Shown: piece by piece, positions 37,992 through 46,771 of the stretch | How the letters are laid out: every line of letters begins with the position of its first letter | Position numbering within the stretch: position 1 is the first letter of the stretch | Source: Bradyrhizobium sp. STM 3843 | GTDB lineage: Bacteria; Pseudomonadota; Alphaproteobacteria; Rhizobiales; Xanthobacteraceae | Direction of reading: 5' to 3' | DNA: 64,000 nucleotides | Assembly: GCF_000239815.1 (NCBI RefSeq) | Contig: NZ_CAFK01000101.1 | Span: 1-64,000 of the forward strand | Position numbers and translations under genes: made by a program | The notes under the pieces: model-generated | What the model was told of the DNA's origin: nothing | Databases searched by the model: none | Seen by the model: only the letters and a program-made list of their open reading frames with translations

Positions 37992-38127
37992 GCCACACTT
38001 GATGTGAAAGTTCAGCGCGAGGCAAAAAGCACGGGAACCGCGGAGGCTTGTCGGGAGTCGCTTGGGAACCGGTTCAAACACGGGTGGCCCGGCATGCCGG
38101 GCCACACACCTTCCCAGGGGATTTGCA

Positions 38128-38472
38128 ATGTCACTCACCATGGTTCTGCTGCCCGTCTTCGTCGAGGTCGGACTTACCTTCGCGCTTCTGTTCTGGACCC
38201 GGGGCCGCACCAGGCCCGCGGACGCCGGCGACGAGTTCGGCCTGCCGACGCTGTTCTACGCCCTGATCGCGTTGGCGCTGCCGCTGCGCCATGCCGATCT
38301 CGTGATCGTGCTGTTGTCCTGGGTGTTCGTGGTGACCCGCTTCGTCCATGCCGGGCTGGTCAGCGGCACCAAGGACGGCGGCCGCCAGCGGTCGCTGGCC
38401 TGGGTTGCGTCGGCCCTGGTGTTGCTGGCGATGTGGCTGTATTTCGCCCTCAAGATTCTTCTTCTGATCTAG
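38128..38472 (+). CDS. MAPEG-family membrane protein
   Basis: A 114-residue inner-membrane protein with four hydrophobic segments (MVLLPVFVEVGLTFALLFW; LPTLFYALIALALPL; LVIVLLSWVFVVTRFVHAGL; LAWVASALVLLAMWLYFALK). The pattern of short loops, and the central VTRFVHA resembling the family R-x-x-H, suits the MAPEG superfamily (membrane-associated eicosanoid/glutathione metabolism). Bacterial members have no settled function. The ATG at 38128 with AGGGGA upstream starts the first helix; longer frames are unlikely. The rsmB start follows 16 bp after the stop, so they may be co-transcribed. Confidence 0.75.
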   Translation: MSLTMVLLPVFVEVGLTFALLFWTRGRTRPADAGDEFGLPTLFYALIALALPLRHADLVIVLLSWVFVVTRFVHAGLVSGTKDGGRQRSLAWVASALVLLAMWLYFALKILLLI

Positions 38473-38488
38473 CACTGGACGACCTTGA

Positions 38489-39790
38489 ATGACGCCTGCA
38501 GCCCGGCTCTCCGCCGCCATCGAATTGATCGACACCATCGAGGCCCAGCGCGCGCCTGCGGCCAAGGCTCTGAAGGATTGGGGCACCAGCCACCGCTTCG
38601 CCGGCTCCGGCGACCGGGCCGCCATCGCAGGCCTGGTGTGGGACGTGCTGCGCCGGCGCGCCTCCAGCGCCTACGTGATGGAGGACGACAGTCCCCGCGC
38701 GCGCGTGCTCGGCATGCTCAAGGTCGAGCGCGGGCTCGACGTGCCGACCATCGAGGCCCTGTGCGACGGCGGCCGTTTTGCACCGGCGCCGCTGACCGAC
38801 GCGGAGCGCGACGCGCTGGCTTCGCGCACGCCTGAGAGCGCGCCGTCGCCTGTCGCGGGCGACTATCCCGAATGGCTCGATCCCTATCTCGCCGCCGTGT
38901 TCGGCGAGGACCGCGCCGCGGAGGCCGCGGCCATGGCCAGCCGGGCGCCGCTGGATCTGCGCGTCAACACGCTGAAGGCGGGGCGCGAGAAGGTGCTGAA
39001 GTCTCTTGCTCATCTCAAGGCCCGACCGACGCCGTGGTCGCCGATCGGCCTGCGCATCGAGCTCGGCGCCGACGCCCGCAATCCCGGCGTTCACGCCGAG
39101 GAGGACTTCATCAAGGGCAACATCGAGGTGCAGGACGAGGGCTCGCAGCTCGCGGCGCTGTTCACGGCGGCGAAACCCGGCGAGCAGGTGATCGATCTCT
39201 GCGCCGGCGCCGGCGGCAAGACGCTGGCGCTGGCCGCGATGATGCAGGGCAAGGGCCGGCTGATCGCGACCGACCAGGACAAGCGGCAGCTGGCGCCGAT
39301 CCATGAGCGGCTGTCGCGCGCCGGCGTCCACAATGCCGAGGTCCGCTCCCCGAAAGGCGAGGAGGAGCCGCTCGCCGACATCAAGGCCTCCGCCGATCTG
39401 GTCGTGATCGACGCGCCCTGCACGGGCACCGGCACCTGGCGCCGCAACCCGGACGCCAAATGGCGCATGCGCCCGGGCGCGCTCGAAATCCGCTTGAAGG
39501 ATCAGGCCGAAGTGCTGAATCGCGCGTCCGCCATGGTGAAGCCGGGTGGCCGCATCGCCTACATCACCTGCTCGGTGCTGAACCCTGAGAACGGCGAGCA
39601 GATCCGTGCCTTCGTCGCGCGGCATCCTGAGTTCGCGTGTCTGCCGCCGGAGCAGACCGCCAGCGTGTTGTGGGACAAGGCGGAGGATTTCGCACAAGCC
39701 GCGCTGGCCTCGCCCGAGGGCTGGCTGATGACCCCGCGCCGCACCGGCACGGATGGGTTCTTCGTGGCGGTGCTGAAGAGGCGGCCGTAA
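38489..39790 (+). CDS. rsmB: RsmB/NOP-family 16S rRNA m5C methyltransferase
   Basis: A 433-residue methyltransferase that probably makes m5C967 of 16S rRNA with S-adenosylmethionine. An N-terminal NusB-like helical region (about residues 1-120) precedes the catalytic domain: VIDLCAGAGGKTLALAAMM (SAM motif I, about residues 233-251), LVVIDAPCTGTGTWRRNPDA (motif IV with one catalytic cysteine, about residues 303-322) and IAYITCSVLNPENGEQI (motif VI with the second cysteine). All are intact. NOP-family members can be hard to tell apart, so YebU-type activity is possible, but the NusB-like start favours RsmB. Confidence 0.88.
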   Translation: MTPAARLSAAIELIDTIEAQRAPAAKALKDWGTSHRFAGSGDRAAIAGLVWDVLRRRASSAYVMEDDSPRARVLGMLKVERGLDVPTIEALCDGGRFAPAPLTDAERDALASRTPESAPSPVAGDYPEWLDPYLAAVFGEDRAAEAAAMASRAPLDLRVNTLKAGREKVLKSLAHLKARPTPWSPIGLRIELGADARNPGVHAEEDFIKGNIEVQDEGSQLAALFTAAKPGEQVIDLCAGAGGKTLALAAMMQGKGRLIATDQDKRQLAPIHERLSRAGVHNAEVRSPKGEEEPLADIKASADLVVIDAPCTGTGTWRRNPDAKWRMRPGALEIRLKDQAEVLNRASAMVKPGGRIAYITCSVLNPENGEQIRAFVARHPEFACLPPEQTASVLWDKAEDFAQAALASPEGWLMTPRRTGTDGFFVAVLKRRP

Positions 39791-39801
39791 TCCACCCTCG
39801 C

Positions 39802-39905
39802 TGTCGTCCCCCGCCGCGCAGGCGGGGACCCAGTATTCCACCGCTATTTGTGATTGACCGAGAGGCTGCGGCGTACTGAATACCCCGCCTCCGCGGGGTA
39901 TGACG
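39802..39905. repeat. 104-bp palindromic repeat, CCCCCGC/GCGGGG type
   Basis: The left arm TGTCGTCCCCCGCC...GCAGGCGGGGACCCAGTA faces a right arm TACTGAATACCCCGCC...GCGGGGTATGACGGC. Each arm contains its own small hairpin, and the two arms match each other inverted around a spacer (TTTGTGATTG). This is a second family of dispersed intergenic palindrome, distinct from that at 36825. It begins 11 bases after the rsmB stop. Confidence 0.7.
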
Positions 39906-39949
39906 GCTTCGAGGGTCAGTCGTCCCGTCGCGCACTCATCCTCTCACAC

Positions 39950-40030
39950 CGTCATTCCGGGGCGCGCGGAACGCGCGAGCCCGGAATCTCGACATTGTCT
40001 TGCCCTTCAAGCTCGGGAGTCCGGGTTCGG
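39950..40030. repeat. Degenerate copy of the 36825-type palindrome
   Basis: It starts CGTCATTCCGGGGCGCGCGG and continues GAGCCCGGAATCTCGA, matching the left arm and centre of the 36825-36905 repeat. The right arm is interrupted (TTGTCTTGCCCTTCAAG) before GTCCGGGTTCGG, so the palindrome is broken. Confidence 0.6.
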
Positions 40031-40144
40031 TCCTGGCGGACCGCAATAGCTCCATGGGTGGGCACGCTTGCGCTTTGCCCACCCTGCAAGACCGCGGATG
40101 GGGTAGGGTCCGTGGCCGCAATTCGATGGCGGACCTCTGGAGCA

Positions 40145-40435
40145 ATGCGCGTGATAGATGAGCGAGGTCATGTCCTGCTGGCGCTGCTCGCGATCGGGGT
40201 CACGCTGATCTTCGTCGGAGCCGTCTATTGGTCCCTGGCCGCCATCGTCCGCGCGCTTGCGACCGGACGGGTCCGTATGCCGAACACGGACGAGGGCGAT
40301 CCGGTCTGGCGCTATCGCGACAGCGATCCGGTGTCGTTCTGGATCAATCTGGCGATCAAGCTGGCCGCTGCGGTGCTGTCCCTCTACATCCTATTTGGTA
40401 TTTTTATACCTCTATGGTTTAACGCTCTGCAATAG
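40145..40435 (+). CDS. Small two-helix membrane protein
   Basis: A 96-residue protein with hydrophobic helices at about residues 9-37 ([20 protein letters not shown]) and 66-92 ([20 protein letters not shown]), joined by a polar loop containing [18 protein letters not shown]. The N-terminus is short and charged. No family is recognised. The ATG at 40145 has only a weak ribosome binding site (GGAGCA eight bases before it). It sits between two repeats and guaA; the gap to guaA is 118 bp. The topology and GC-rich third positions support coding. Confidence 0.6.
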   Translation: MRVIDERGHVLLALLAIGVTLIFVGAVYWSLAAIVRALATGRVRMPNTDEGDPVWRYRDSDPVSFWINLAIKLAAAVLSLYILFGIFIPLWFNALQ

Positions 40436-40553
40436 CACCCGACGCGATCGGGCGGGCCGCTCGGATCGCCCGTTGCGCCCGAAATGCGGGGACGGCGCGG
40501 CAACTGCGGCGGAGAGGGTTGCGGGGCGGCCTGTCGTCGCGTACCTCCTTGTC

Positions 40554-42149
40554 ATGACAGCCCCACAAGATTCCAGCGATCCGACGCTCCACGTGGCCTC
40601 GGCGCATGACAAGATTCTGATCGTCGATTTCGGCAGCCAGGTCACCCAGCTGATCGCCCGCCGGGTGCGCGAAGACGGCGTCTATTGCGAGATCGTGCCG
40701 TTCCAGAAGGCGGAGGCCGCCTTTTCCGAGATGAAGCCGAAGGCCGTGATCCTCTCCGGCGGCCCGGCCTCGGTGCTCGACGACAACGCTCCCTCGGTGC
40801 CGTTGCCGATCCTCAACGCCGGCGTCCCCGTGCTCGGCATCTGCTATGGCGAGCAGACCATGGCGCAGCAGCTCGGCGGCACCGTCGAGGGCGGGCATCA
40901 TCGCGAGTTCGGCCGCGCCACCATCGAGGTCACCGACGATTGCGCGCTGTTCGAGGGAGTGTGGGAGAAGGGCGGCCGCTACGAGGTCTGGATGAGCCAC
41001 GGCGACCGCGTCACCAAGCTGCCGGACGGCTTTCGCGGCGTGGCGAAGGCGCAGGGCTCCCCGATCTCGGTGATCGCCGATGATGCGCGCAAGTTCTACG
41101 CGATGCAATTCCACCCCGAGGTGGTGCACACGCCTGATGGCGCCAGGCTGATCCGCAATTTCGTCCGCAAGGTCGCCGGCCTCTCCGGCGACTGGACCAT
41201 GCGTGCCTTCCGCGAGGAGGCGATCGAGAAGATCCGCGCCCAGGTCGGCAAGGGCAGGGTGATCTGCGGCCTCTCCGGCGGCGTCGATTCTGCCGTCGCC
41301 GCTGTGCTGATCCATGAGGCGATCGGCGACCAGCTCACCTGCGTGTTCGTCGATCACGGCCTGCTCAGGCTGAACGAGGCCGAGACCGTCGTCGACCTGT
41401 TCCGGCATCACTACAACATCCCACTGGTGCATGTTGATGCCTCGAAGCTTTTCCTCGGCGAGCTCGCCGGCGTCACCGATCCCGAACAGAAGCGCAAGAC
41501 CATCGGCAAGCTCTTCATCGACGTGTTCGATGCCGAAGCCAAGAAGATCGGCGGCGCCGACTTCTTAGCTCAAGGCACGCTCTACCCTGACGTGATCGAG
41601 AGCGTCTCCTTCACCGGCGGCCCATCGGTGACCATCAAGTCGCACCACAATGTCGGCGGTCTTCCTGAGCGCATGCACATGAAGCTCGTCGAGCCCTTGC
41701 GCGAACTGTTCAAGGACGAGGTGCGCGCGCTTGGCCGCGAGCTCGGCCTCCCCGAAATCTTCGTCGGCCGCCATCCATTCCCGGGCCCGGGCCTCGCCAT
41801 CCGCTGCCCCGGCGACATCACGAAAGAGAAGCTCGACATCCTGCGCCAGGCCGACGCGGTCTATATCGACGAGATCCGCAAAGCCGGCCTCTACGACACC
41901 ATCTGGCAGGCCTTCGCGGTGCTCTTGCCGGTCAAGACCGTCGGCGTCATGGGCGACGGCCGCACCTACGACTACGTCGTAGGCCTGCGCGCGGTGACCT
42001 CGACCGACGGCATGACCGCGGACTTCTATCCGTTCGATATGAAGTTTCTGGGCGCGACCGCCACGCGCATCATCAACGAGGTGAAGGGCGTCAACAGGGT
42101 GGTGTATGACGTGACGTCAAAGCCGCCAGGGACGATTGAGTGGGAGTGA
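40554..42149 (+). CDS. guaA: GMP synthase (glutamine-hydrolysing)
   Basis: Converts XMP to GMP using ATP and glutamine. Of 531 residues, the N-terminal third is a class I glutamine amidotransferase: [20 protein letters not shown], the nucleophile in [15 protein letters not shown], and [10 protein letters not shown]. The synthetase domain has the PP-loop [34 protein letters not shown] and the C-terminal dimer region [20 protein letters not shown]. The enzyme ends PPGTIEWE, as usual. The ATG at 40554 starts [10 protein letters not shown]; the frame is open far upstream through the preceding gene. The 3' end doubles as an insertion site: its last codons recur at 44406-44423. Confidence 0.97.
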   Translation: MTAPQDSSDPTLHVASAHDKILIVDFGSQVTQLIARRVREDGVYCEIVPFQKAEAAFSEMKPKAVILSGGPASVLDDNAPSVPLPILNAGVPVLGICYGEQTMAQQLGGTVEGGHHREFGRATIEVTDDCALFEGVWEKGGRYEVWMSHGDRVTKLPDGFRGVAKAQGSPISVIADDARKFYAMQFHPEVVHTPDGARLIRNFVRKVAGLSGDWTMRAFREEAIEKIRAQVGKGRVICGLSGGVDSAVAAVLIHEAIGDQLTCVFVDHGLLRLNEAETVVDLFRHHYNIPLVHVDASKLFLGELAGVTDPEQKRKTIGKLFIDVFDAEAKKIGGADFLAQGTLYPDVIESVSFTGGPSVTIKSHHNVGGLPERMHMKLVEPLRELFKDEVRALGRELGLPEIFVGRHPFPGPGLAIRCPGDITKEKLDILRQADAVYIDEIRKAGLYDTIWQAFAVLLPVKTVGVMGDGRTYDYVVGLRAVTSTDGMTADFYPFDMKFLGATATRIINEVKGVNRVVYDVTSKPPGTIEWE

Positions 42150-42155
42150 GGGGGA
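42131..42155. repeat. Putative attachment site at the guaA 3' end (left)
   Basis: These bases hold the guaA codons for TIEWE-stop and seven bases beyond. An 18-bp block inside (GAGTGGGAGTGAGGGGGA, 42138-42155) is repeated exactly at 44412-44429, and TACTG follows both copies. The 3' end of guaA is a known integration hotspot for tyrosine-recombinase islands in several bacterial groups. Here the complete gene end is on this side. Confidence 0.65.
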
Positions 42156-42377
42156 TACTGTGGCGTAGGACGGGACAGTCCGGGACACCGGAGCGAATTG
42201 CACGCGGCCAAAAGGCATCAATAGAGGTCGAACGATCCTACTCGAACCAGCCGCACCGTCCGATTTCCGATCGGCACCGGATATTCGCGCTACGCTCCGA
42301 TAGGTTGGCTTGGTGCCAGGGGCGGACATAAGTCGAAACAGGATCGAACGGGCGCCGTCGCTATGGCGATAGTGATG

Positions 42378-43985
42378 TCAACGCGGGTCACTCTGTTCGC
42401 CATCGACCGATACTTCGGGTTCGTGCTCTGGAGCGAAATGAAAATGGAGTTTGGCGCCGTCAAATGAGAACCGATATCTGGTCTTTCGGCCCTGCCCCAG
42501 ACCTTCCGAGTCGATCTCGAAGGTCTGCCTGTTCAGCCACGTTCCCTTGAGGGCCGGAATATGACCGGGGTTGAGGCCATTGAGCGCCGGCGCGCCTTGG
42601 CGAAAAAGCCCATTGAGCCCGATCGGTGCGCGATAGGTGACCGAGGCATTGGGTGGGTATTTTAAGGATGACGCGTATTCAAGTGGGTATTTTGAGGATG
42701 ACGCGTATTCAAGATGCGGATTCGGGCCAGTCAAAAACAGGGTCAGTGACTTCAGTCCGAGATCGTTATCCGGGAATTTGTAAGTCTTGCCCGAAATCAT
42801 GGAAGCAAGCTCGGGCGTCGGACTGACGGCGCTCGGCTTTTCGACAGCAGCATCCTTGATCGTATTCGCCAGCAGGTCAGCGCCGTCCGGGTTAGGCGGG
42901 AGTGCCGCCTCGGACTTGACCGTCGCGGCAACGCCACCGATCAGGGTTCTGAACCGGACATACTCCCGGGCGGTAGTCACCGCCACGACATCCAGGTCGG
43001 GAAACACAAAGATGTCCTGGCCATTGAGGCCGCTCGCCATGAAAACGTGCTTGTCGGGGAATACCCAAATGAAATTTGAGTAGCTCAGATTCGGATCATC
43101 CGACGCATGCGTGTTCAGGAGCGTGTGGCTCAGGACATCTGCCCAACCGGGTGGAAGGAGCTGCTTCCCCTCCCACTGCCCGTGGCGCAAATACAAATAG
43201 CCGATCTTCGCCATGTCGCGGGGTAGCAGGGTCAGAAACCCGTCCCCGATCGAGAGGCCTTCAGGTTCACGCTCCCAGTGCCAATTGGTGATGCCCAATG
43301 GCTCAAAGAGCTTTTCCCGCGCGTAATCTTCGGCAAGCTTGCCGGTCAGGCGGGTGATGATCGCGGAAACGAGATTGGGGTCGCCGTTGGAGTAGTTGAA
43401 AATTTCTCCAGGCACGCGAGCCATCGCGCGATCAAGAATGAACTGGGTCCAATTGGAGCTTCGGTACATTTCGTGCAGCGTTATCTCCTCTTCGCCCTGG
43501 AATCCCTGCGTCCAATCGAGCCCAGACGTCATGTCCAAGAGATCTTGGACCGTGATCGCCTGTTTTCTGTCATCGACATTCGCAACGCGGCGATCGGAGA
43601 AGAAATCCAGCATCGGGTGATCGAGACGGTCGAGCACACCGTCCTTGTACATGATCCCGACCAGCGTGCCGATGACCGCTTTTGTCGAAGAGAAGATTTC
43701 GTGCTGAAGGTTCCCCGTGTAGGGCGCGTAATATGCTTCGGTGACGATCCGTCCGTGGCGCACGACGAGGAGGCTATCGAAGTCGTGACTTTCCCCATAG
43801 GCGACCAGCTTCGCGAGCGCCGCCGAATCCATGCCTTGCTCTTCCGGCGTGGATGTCAGCCATTCGCTCGTCGGCCACACCGATTGATCTGTGTTCTCGG
43901 CGCGGACAGATCCGGGATGCGCGACCGCCAACAGGGCGCTCAGGCTCAACGCCGCGCTCAAACAGAAGCGGTCTCGAATTGCCAT
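42378..43985 (-). CDS. Secreted serine hydrolase, beta-lactamase family (class C-like)
   Basis: A 535-residue exported protein. The signal peptide (LSAALSLSALLAVAHPGSVRA) is followed by a penicillin-binding-like domain: SxxK in IFSSTKAVIGTLVG (about residues 99-112), Y-S-N in IFNYSNGDPNLVSAI (about residues 199-213) and a third motif region near ASGLNGQDIFVFPD where K-T-G is LNG. These are features of the esterase/beta-lactamase group (Pfam Beta-lactamase), not of a resistance enzyme. About 160 further residues form a C-terminal domain containing a 10-residue tandem repeat. Start 43985 follows AAGGAAC. It is the only gene between the duplicated guaA ends, with no integrase beside it. Confidence 0.9.
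   Translation of the reverse strand: MAIRDRFCLSAALSLSALLAVAHPGSVRAENTDQSVWPTSEWLTSTPEEQGMDSAALAKLVAYGESHDFDSLLVVRHGRIVTEAYYAPYTGNLQHEIFSSTKAVIGTLVGIMYKDGVLDRLDHPMLDFFSDRRVANVDDRKQAITVQDLLDMTSGLDWTQGFQGEEEITLHEMYRSSNWTQFILDRAMARVPGEIFNYSNGDPNLVSAIITRLTGKLAEDYAREKLFEPLGITNWHWEREPEGLSIGDGFLTLLPRDMAKIGYLYLRHGQWEGKQLLPPGWADVLSHTLLNTHASDDPNLSYSNFIWVFPDKHVFMASGLNGQDIFVFPDLDVVAVTTAREYVRFRTLIGGVAATVKSEAALPPNPDGADLLANTIKDAAVEKPSAVSPTPELASMISGKTYKFPDNDLGLKSLTLFLTGPNPHLEYASSSKYPLEYASSLKYPPNASVTYRAPIGLNGLFRQGAPALNGLNPGHIPALKGTWLNRQTFEIDSEGLGQGRKTRYRFSFDGAKLHFHFAPEHEPEVSVDGEQSDPR
42653..42712. repeat. In-frame 30-bp tandem duplication in the serine hydrolase
   Basis: Two adjacent 30-base units (42653-42682 and 42683-42712) differ at one base. 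They encode EYASS-S-KYPL and EYASS-L-KYPP in the C-terminal domain. The near-identity suggests a recent slippage or duplication that keeps the frame. Confidence 0.85.
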
Positions 43986-44526
43986 GCGAGCTGTTCCTTT
44001 CTCCGGCAAACGCGGCACCCGCATATTGTCGGTGCGCTCGCCGCAATGCGTGAAGGTCCCCGGGAACGCTTGTGCAGCGGAACCCGAGGTCAGTCTCCGG
44101 CTGTTGGTCGATGGCAATGGACAAAGACATACGGTCAGATAGTCGAAGGCGGGATCTTAATCCAGTTGATCGTCGTTGCCAGGGCTGACGGTCTTTTTGC
44201 CGATCGGGTCTGGCCAGCCATTCTTGCAGAGCGCGCGAGAATCGACCGATCGATGCCGATAGTCCCTGAAACCGAGCAGATTCGAAATCGACGGAATTCG
44301 TCTTTGAAGTCAAGAGCGGAAATCTCTGACGGATCGGCCAGACGGTTCTCTGTCGTGTGCGGAAGAAGTTTGCGCCGATAAATCAACGCGATATTATGGC
44401 TCAAAACAATCGAGTGGGAGTGAGGGGGAGTACTGCGAAGCAAAATCGGATAGCGCAGCGTGTGAAAGGCGGCGCTATCTCAGCGGTAGTCGTCGATCGC
44501 CTCAATTCTACTTCGCGCACAGCGCA
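43986..44526. other. Intergenic stretch containing the right guaA repeat
   Basis: About 540 bases between the serine hydrolase start and the HxlR gene. It contains the hydrolase promoter, the right guaA 3'-end copy (44406-44429) and, beyond it, a GC-mixed stretch (GGCGGCGCTATCTCAGCGG) without coding character. I found no integrase fragment or tRNA here. Confidence 0.45.
44406..44429. repeat. Orphan guaA 3'-end fragment (putative right attachment site)
   Basis: ACAATCGAGTGGGAGTGA reads T-I-E-W-E-stop, the GMP synthase C-terminus, with two synonymous third-base changes relative to the guaA end (ACG/ACA and ATT/ATC). The 18-bp core is exact. There is no guaA sequence upstream of it, so it is a detached gene end, as expected where an element has inserted and supplied its own replacement 3' end. 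Confidence 0.65.
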
Positions 44527-45024
44527 TCAGCGATGTGATCGCGCTTCCGCCATCGCAGCTTCATAGGCGGACTGCAGCTGAGCCAATACCGAAACCTTAG
44601 GTCGCGGCGCACTCAGATGGAGGTGCCGTAGCTCCTCCATGAACTTCGACCAAAGCTTCGGGCCGCCTTCTTCGAGGATCTGCGCGCGCACGGAGAGTTC
44701 CTTTGAGACCGGTGTGTGGCGCCGACCCCAGGCGCCCATTTGGGCGAGCAAAGGGACAAGTTGAATGGCGGGTTCTGTCAGGCTGTAGATCGCTTTCTGC
44801 TTATGGGTTGGGTCGTCGCGGCGAGAGATGAGGCGCGCGTTCTCAAGACGTCTTAGCCTGTCGGCAAGGACATTCGAGGCGATCCCTTCCTCTGATTGCG
44901 TGAGCAACGCGCGGAAGTGGCGGCGATTTCCAAACATCAAGTCACGAATGACGATCAGGCTCCACCGGTCGCCCAGCGTTTCCAACGTCAGATTGATGGG
45001 ACACCCCGAGCGGTGGGCAAGCAT
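44527..45024 (-). CDS. HxlR-family transcriptional regulator
   Basis: A 165-residue winged-helix regulator. The HxlR signature is clear: RSGCPINLTLETLGDRWSLI (residues 5-24, cysteine and GDRW included), then FRALLTQSEEGIASNVLADR (the recognition region) and LENARLISRRDD. A C-terminal extension of about 60 residues goes beyond the usual domain. The ATG at 45024, with TGGAG upstream, begins the conserved part. It is divergent from the DHFR-like gene at 45110, with an 85-bp control region between. HxlR proteins such as HypR and YodB sense electrophiles or oxidants through this N-terminal cysteine. Confidence 0.9.
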   Translation of the reverse strand: MLAHRSGCPINLTLETLGDRWSLIVIRDLMFGNRRHFRALLTQSEEGIASNVLADRLRRLENARLISRRDDPTHKQKAIYSLTEPAIQLVPLLAQMGAWGRRHTPVSKELSVRAQILEEGGPKLWSKFMEELRHLHLSAPRPKVSVLAQLQSAYEAAMAEARSHR

Positions 45025-45082
45025 GGCGGACTCCAGAAAAACTGCTTGCGATATAGGAGCAGTCTTGGTATCCAGCAACTGG

Positions 45083-45095
45083 TTGTGAATAACAA
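45083..45095. promoter_or_regulatory. Possible HxlR operator, TTGT-N5-ACAA
   Basis: TTGTgaataACAA is a small perfect inverted repeat in the 85-bp gap between the divergent HxlR and DHFR-like genes, 14 bases before the latter's start codon. Its position suits repression of the reductase. Short and therefore uncertain. Confidence 0.3.
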
Positions 45096-45109
45096 TCAGT
45101 GAGGAAATT

Positions 45110-45751
45110 ATGACGAGGGTGCGCGTCGCAGGCTTTTCGATCTCGCTCGACGGCTTCGGAGCGGGGCCGGAGCAAAGCCTTGAAAATCCGCTCGGCAAGC
45201 GTGGGCGGGAGTTGCATCAGTGGATATTCGGCACACGCATGTTCCGGGCAATGATCGGCGAAAGCGGAGGCTCGGATGGCATTGATCAGGCTTACGCACA
45301 CCGTTCAATGGATGGGTTCGGCGCCTTCATCCTCGGCCGCAATATGTTCGGGCCGATCCGCGGTCCTTGGCCGGACAACAGTTGGAAGGGCTGGTGGGGC
45401 GACAACCCACCCTACCATGCACCGACTTTCGTGCTGACGCACTATCCGCGGGATCCGATCGAGATGGAAGGCGGGACCACCTTCTTCTTCGTGACCAACG
45501 GGATTGCGGAGGCCTTGGAGCAGGCGAAGCTTGCCGCCAATGGTCGCGACGTGAAGATCGGCGGTGGCGTCGAGACGGTGCGCCAATATCTTCTCGCCGG
45601 ACTAATTGACGAACTGCATTTCGCATTGTCCCCGGTCGTGCTTGGGCAAGGCGAAGCGATGTTTGCTGGGATCGATCTGCCGGCGCTTGGCTACCGCGTC
45701 ACCGAACATCAGGCGACCGAGCACGCGACCCACATCGTTCTCAGCCGATAG
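45110..45751 (+). CDS. Dihydrofolate-reductase-family protein (RibD C-terminal-like)
   Basis: A 213-residue NADPH-binding reductase of the DHFR/RibD fold. Signs are the opening VRVAGFSISLDGFGAGPEQS, the ILGRNMFGPIRGPWPDN segment, and VKIGGGVETVRQYLLAGLID, the nucleotide-binding G-G-x-x-x helix, with the C-terminal DELHFALSPVVLGQGEAMF. These proteins are numerous and most have unknown substrates; they are not the folate enzyme. GAGGAAATT precedes the ATG. It is transcribed away from the HxlR regulator, which probably controls it. Confidence 0.9.
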   Translation: MTRVRVAGFSISLDGFGAGPEQSLENPLGKRGRELHQWIFGTRMFRAMIGESGGSDGIDQAYAHRSMDGFGAFILGRNMFGPIRGPWPDNSWKGWWGDNPPYHAPTFVLTHYPRDPIEMEGGTTFFFVTNGIAEALEQAKLAANGRDVKIGGGVETVRQYLLAGLIDELHFALSPVVLGQGEAMFAGIDLPALGYRVTEHQATEHATHIVLSR

Positions 45752-45821
45752 GAATCCACGATTTCATTCTGTTGGGACGAAGGCCGCAATTAGCGGCCTA
45801 CAAAGTGATGACGTTGAGTAT

Positions 45822-45914
45822 GTAGGATGGGTTGAGCCGAAGGCGAAACCCATCAGCTAAATGATTAGTCTCGATGGGTTTTGCTGACGCTCAACCCATC
45901 CTAGGAGCTAAGCG
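45822..45914. repeat. 93-bp palindromic repeat, GTAGGATGGGT type, copy 1
   Basis: An inverted repeat: GTAGGATGGGTTGAGCCGAA...CGAAACCCATC facing GATGGGTTTTGCTGACG...CAACCCATCCTAG. The matching copy at 48190-48282 has the same flank GAGCTAAGCG, which here contains the stop codon (CTA on this strand, 45908-45910) of the SDR gene. Repeats with this consensus occur in many proteobacterial genomes. Confidence 0.75.
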
Positions 45915-46720
45915 ACGAAGCGGACCACGCCGCCGTCCACGCGCAGCGCCGCGCCAGTCGTCGCGGAGGCCTGCTCCGAGCAGGCGTAGACGATCATGCT
46001 GGCGACCTCGTCGGTCGTCGCGAATCGTTTGATGAGCGTGGTTGGGCGCATCGCCGCTAGGAAGCCCTGCTCGGCTTCCTCCTGCGTTATTCCGTTCGCC
46101 TCGGCCTGCTTCGCCATGAAGTCGCCCAGGATTTCGGACCGGGTCGGTCCCGGTAGAACGGCGTTGACGGTGACGCCCGTACCCGCAACCGCCTCGGCAA
46201 GCCCACGCGAGACCGCGAGCTGCGCGGTCTTGGTCATACCGTAATCGAGCATCTCCTTGGGAATGTTGACCGCGGATTCGCTGCTGACGAACACGACACG
46301 ACCCCAGCCTTCCGCCACCATGCGCGGCAGGTATTGGCGCGCCATGCGGACGCCGCTCATCACGTTTAACTGAAACAGGCCGAGCCAGTCCTCGTCGGGG
46401 ATTTTCGCGATGTCGTCGATGCCGTTGTACTCGCGGATGTATGCTGTCCCGACGTTGTTCACGAGGATGTCGGCGTCGGGTGCCTGCGCGAAGACGGTCT
46501 CGGCGCCCGCCGCCGTTGAGAGATCGGCGGCGATGCCGGTGATGTCGCTATCGGGAAGGGCCTGCCGCATCTGCCGCACCGCCTCGTCGACACGGGCGCT
46601 TCCACGGCCGTTGATCACGACCGATGCGCCGGCACGCGCCAGTCCCTCGGCGGTGGCACGGCCGATGCCTGCCGTTGAGCCCGTAACAATCGCCTTGCGG
46701 CCCTTGAGTTCGATGTGCAT
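45908..46720 (-). CDS. SDR-family oxidoreductase
   Basis: A 270-residue classical short-chain dehydrogenase. It has the NAD(P)-binding VTGSTAGIGRATAEGLARAG (residues 13-32), ILVNNVGTAYI (about residues 86-96), the catalytic Ser in VVFVSSESAVNI and Tyr-x-x-x-Lys as YGMTKTAQL (about residues 155-163). The C-terminal region has PGPTRSEILGDF. Its last codons and stop lie inside a dispersed palindromic repeat, which may have trimmed the original end. GGAGA precedes the ATG. Together with the NmrA-like and SRPBCC genes upstream on the same strand it could form an operon; the substrate is unknown. Confidence 0.92.
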   Translation of the reverse strand: MHIELKGRKAIVTGSTAGIGRATAEGLARAGASVVINGRGSARVDEAVRQMRQALPDSDITGIAADLSTAAGAETVFAQAPDADILVNNVGTAYIREYNGIDDIAKIPDEDWLGLFQLNVMSGVRMARQYLPRMVAEGWGRVVFVSSESAVNIPKEMLDYGMTKTAQLAVSRGLAEAVAGTGVTVNAVLPGPTRSEILGDFMAKQAEANGITQEEAEQGFLAAMRPTTLIKRFATTDEVASMIVYACSEQASATTGAALRVDGGVVRFVA

Positions 46721-46771
46721 GTGATTCGTCTCCAGATAGCAGATGGGTAGCCGGGATATCGGGGCGTTCGG

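Noticed and set aside
42150..42377. Possible tRNA or small RNA downstream of guaA
   Set aside because: GC-rich inverted stretches (CCGATTTCCGATCGGCACCGG) exist, but no cloverleaf or T-loop sequence fits. It resembles dispersed repeat remnants.
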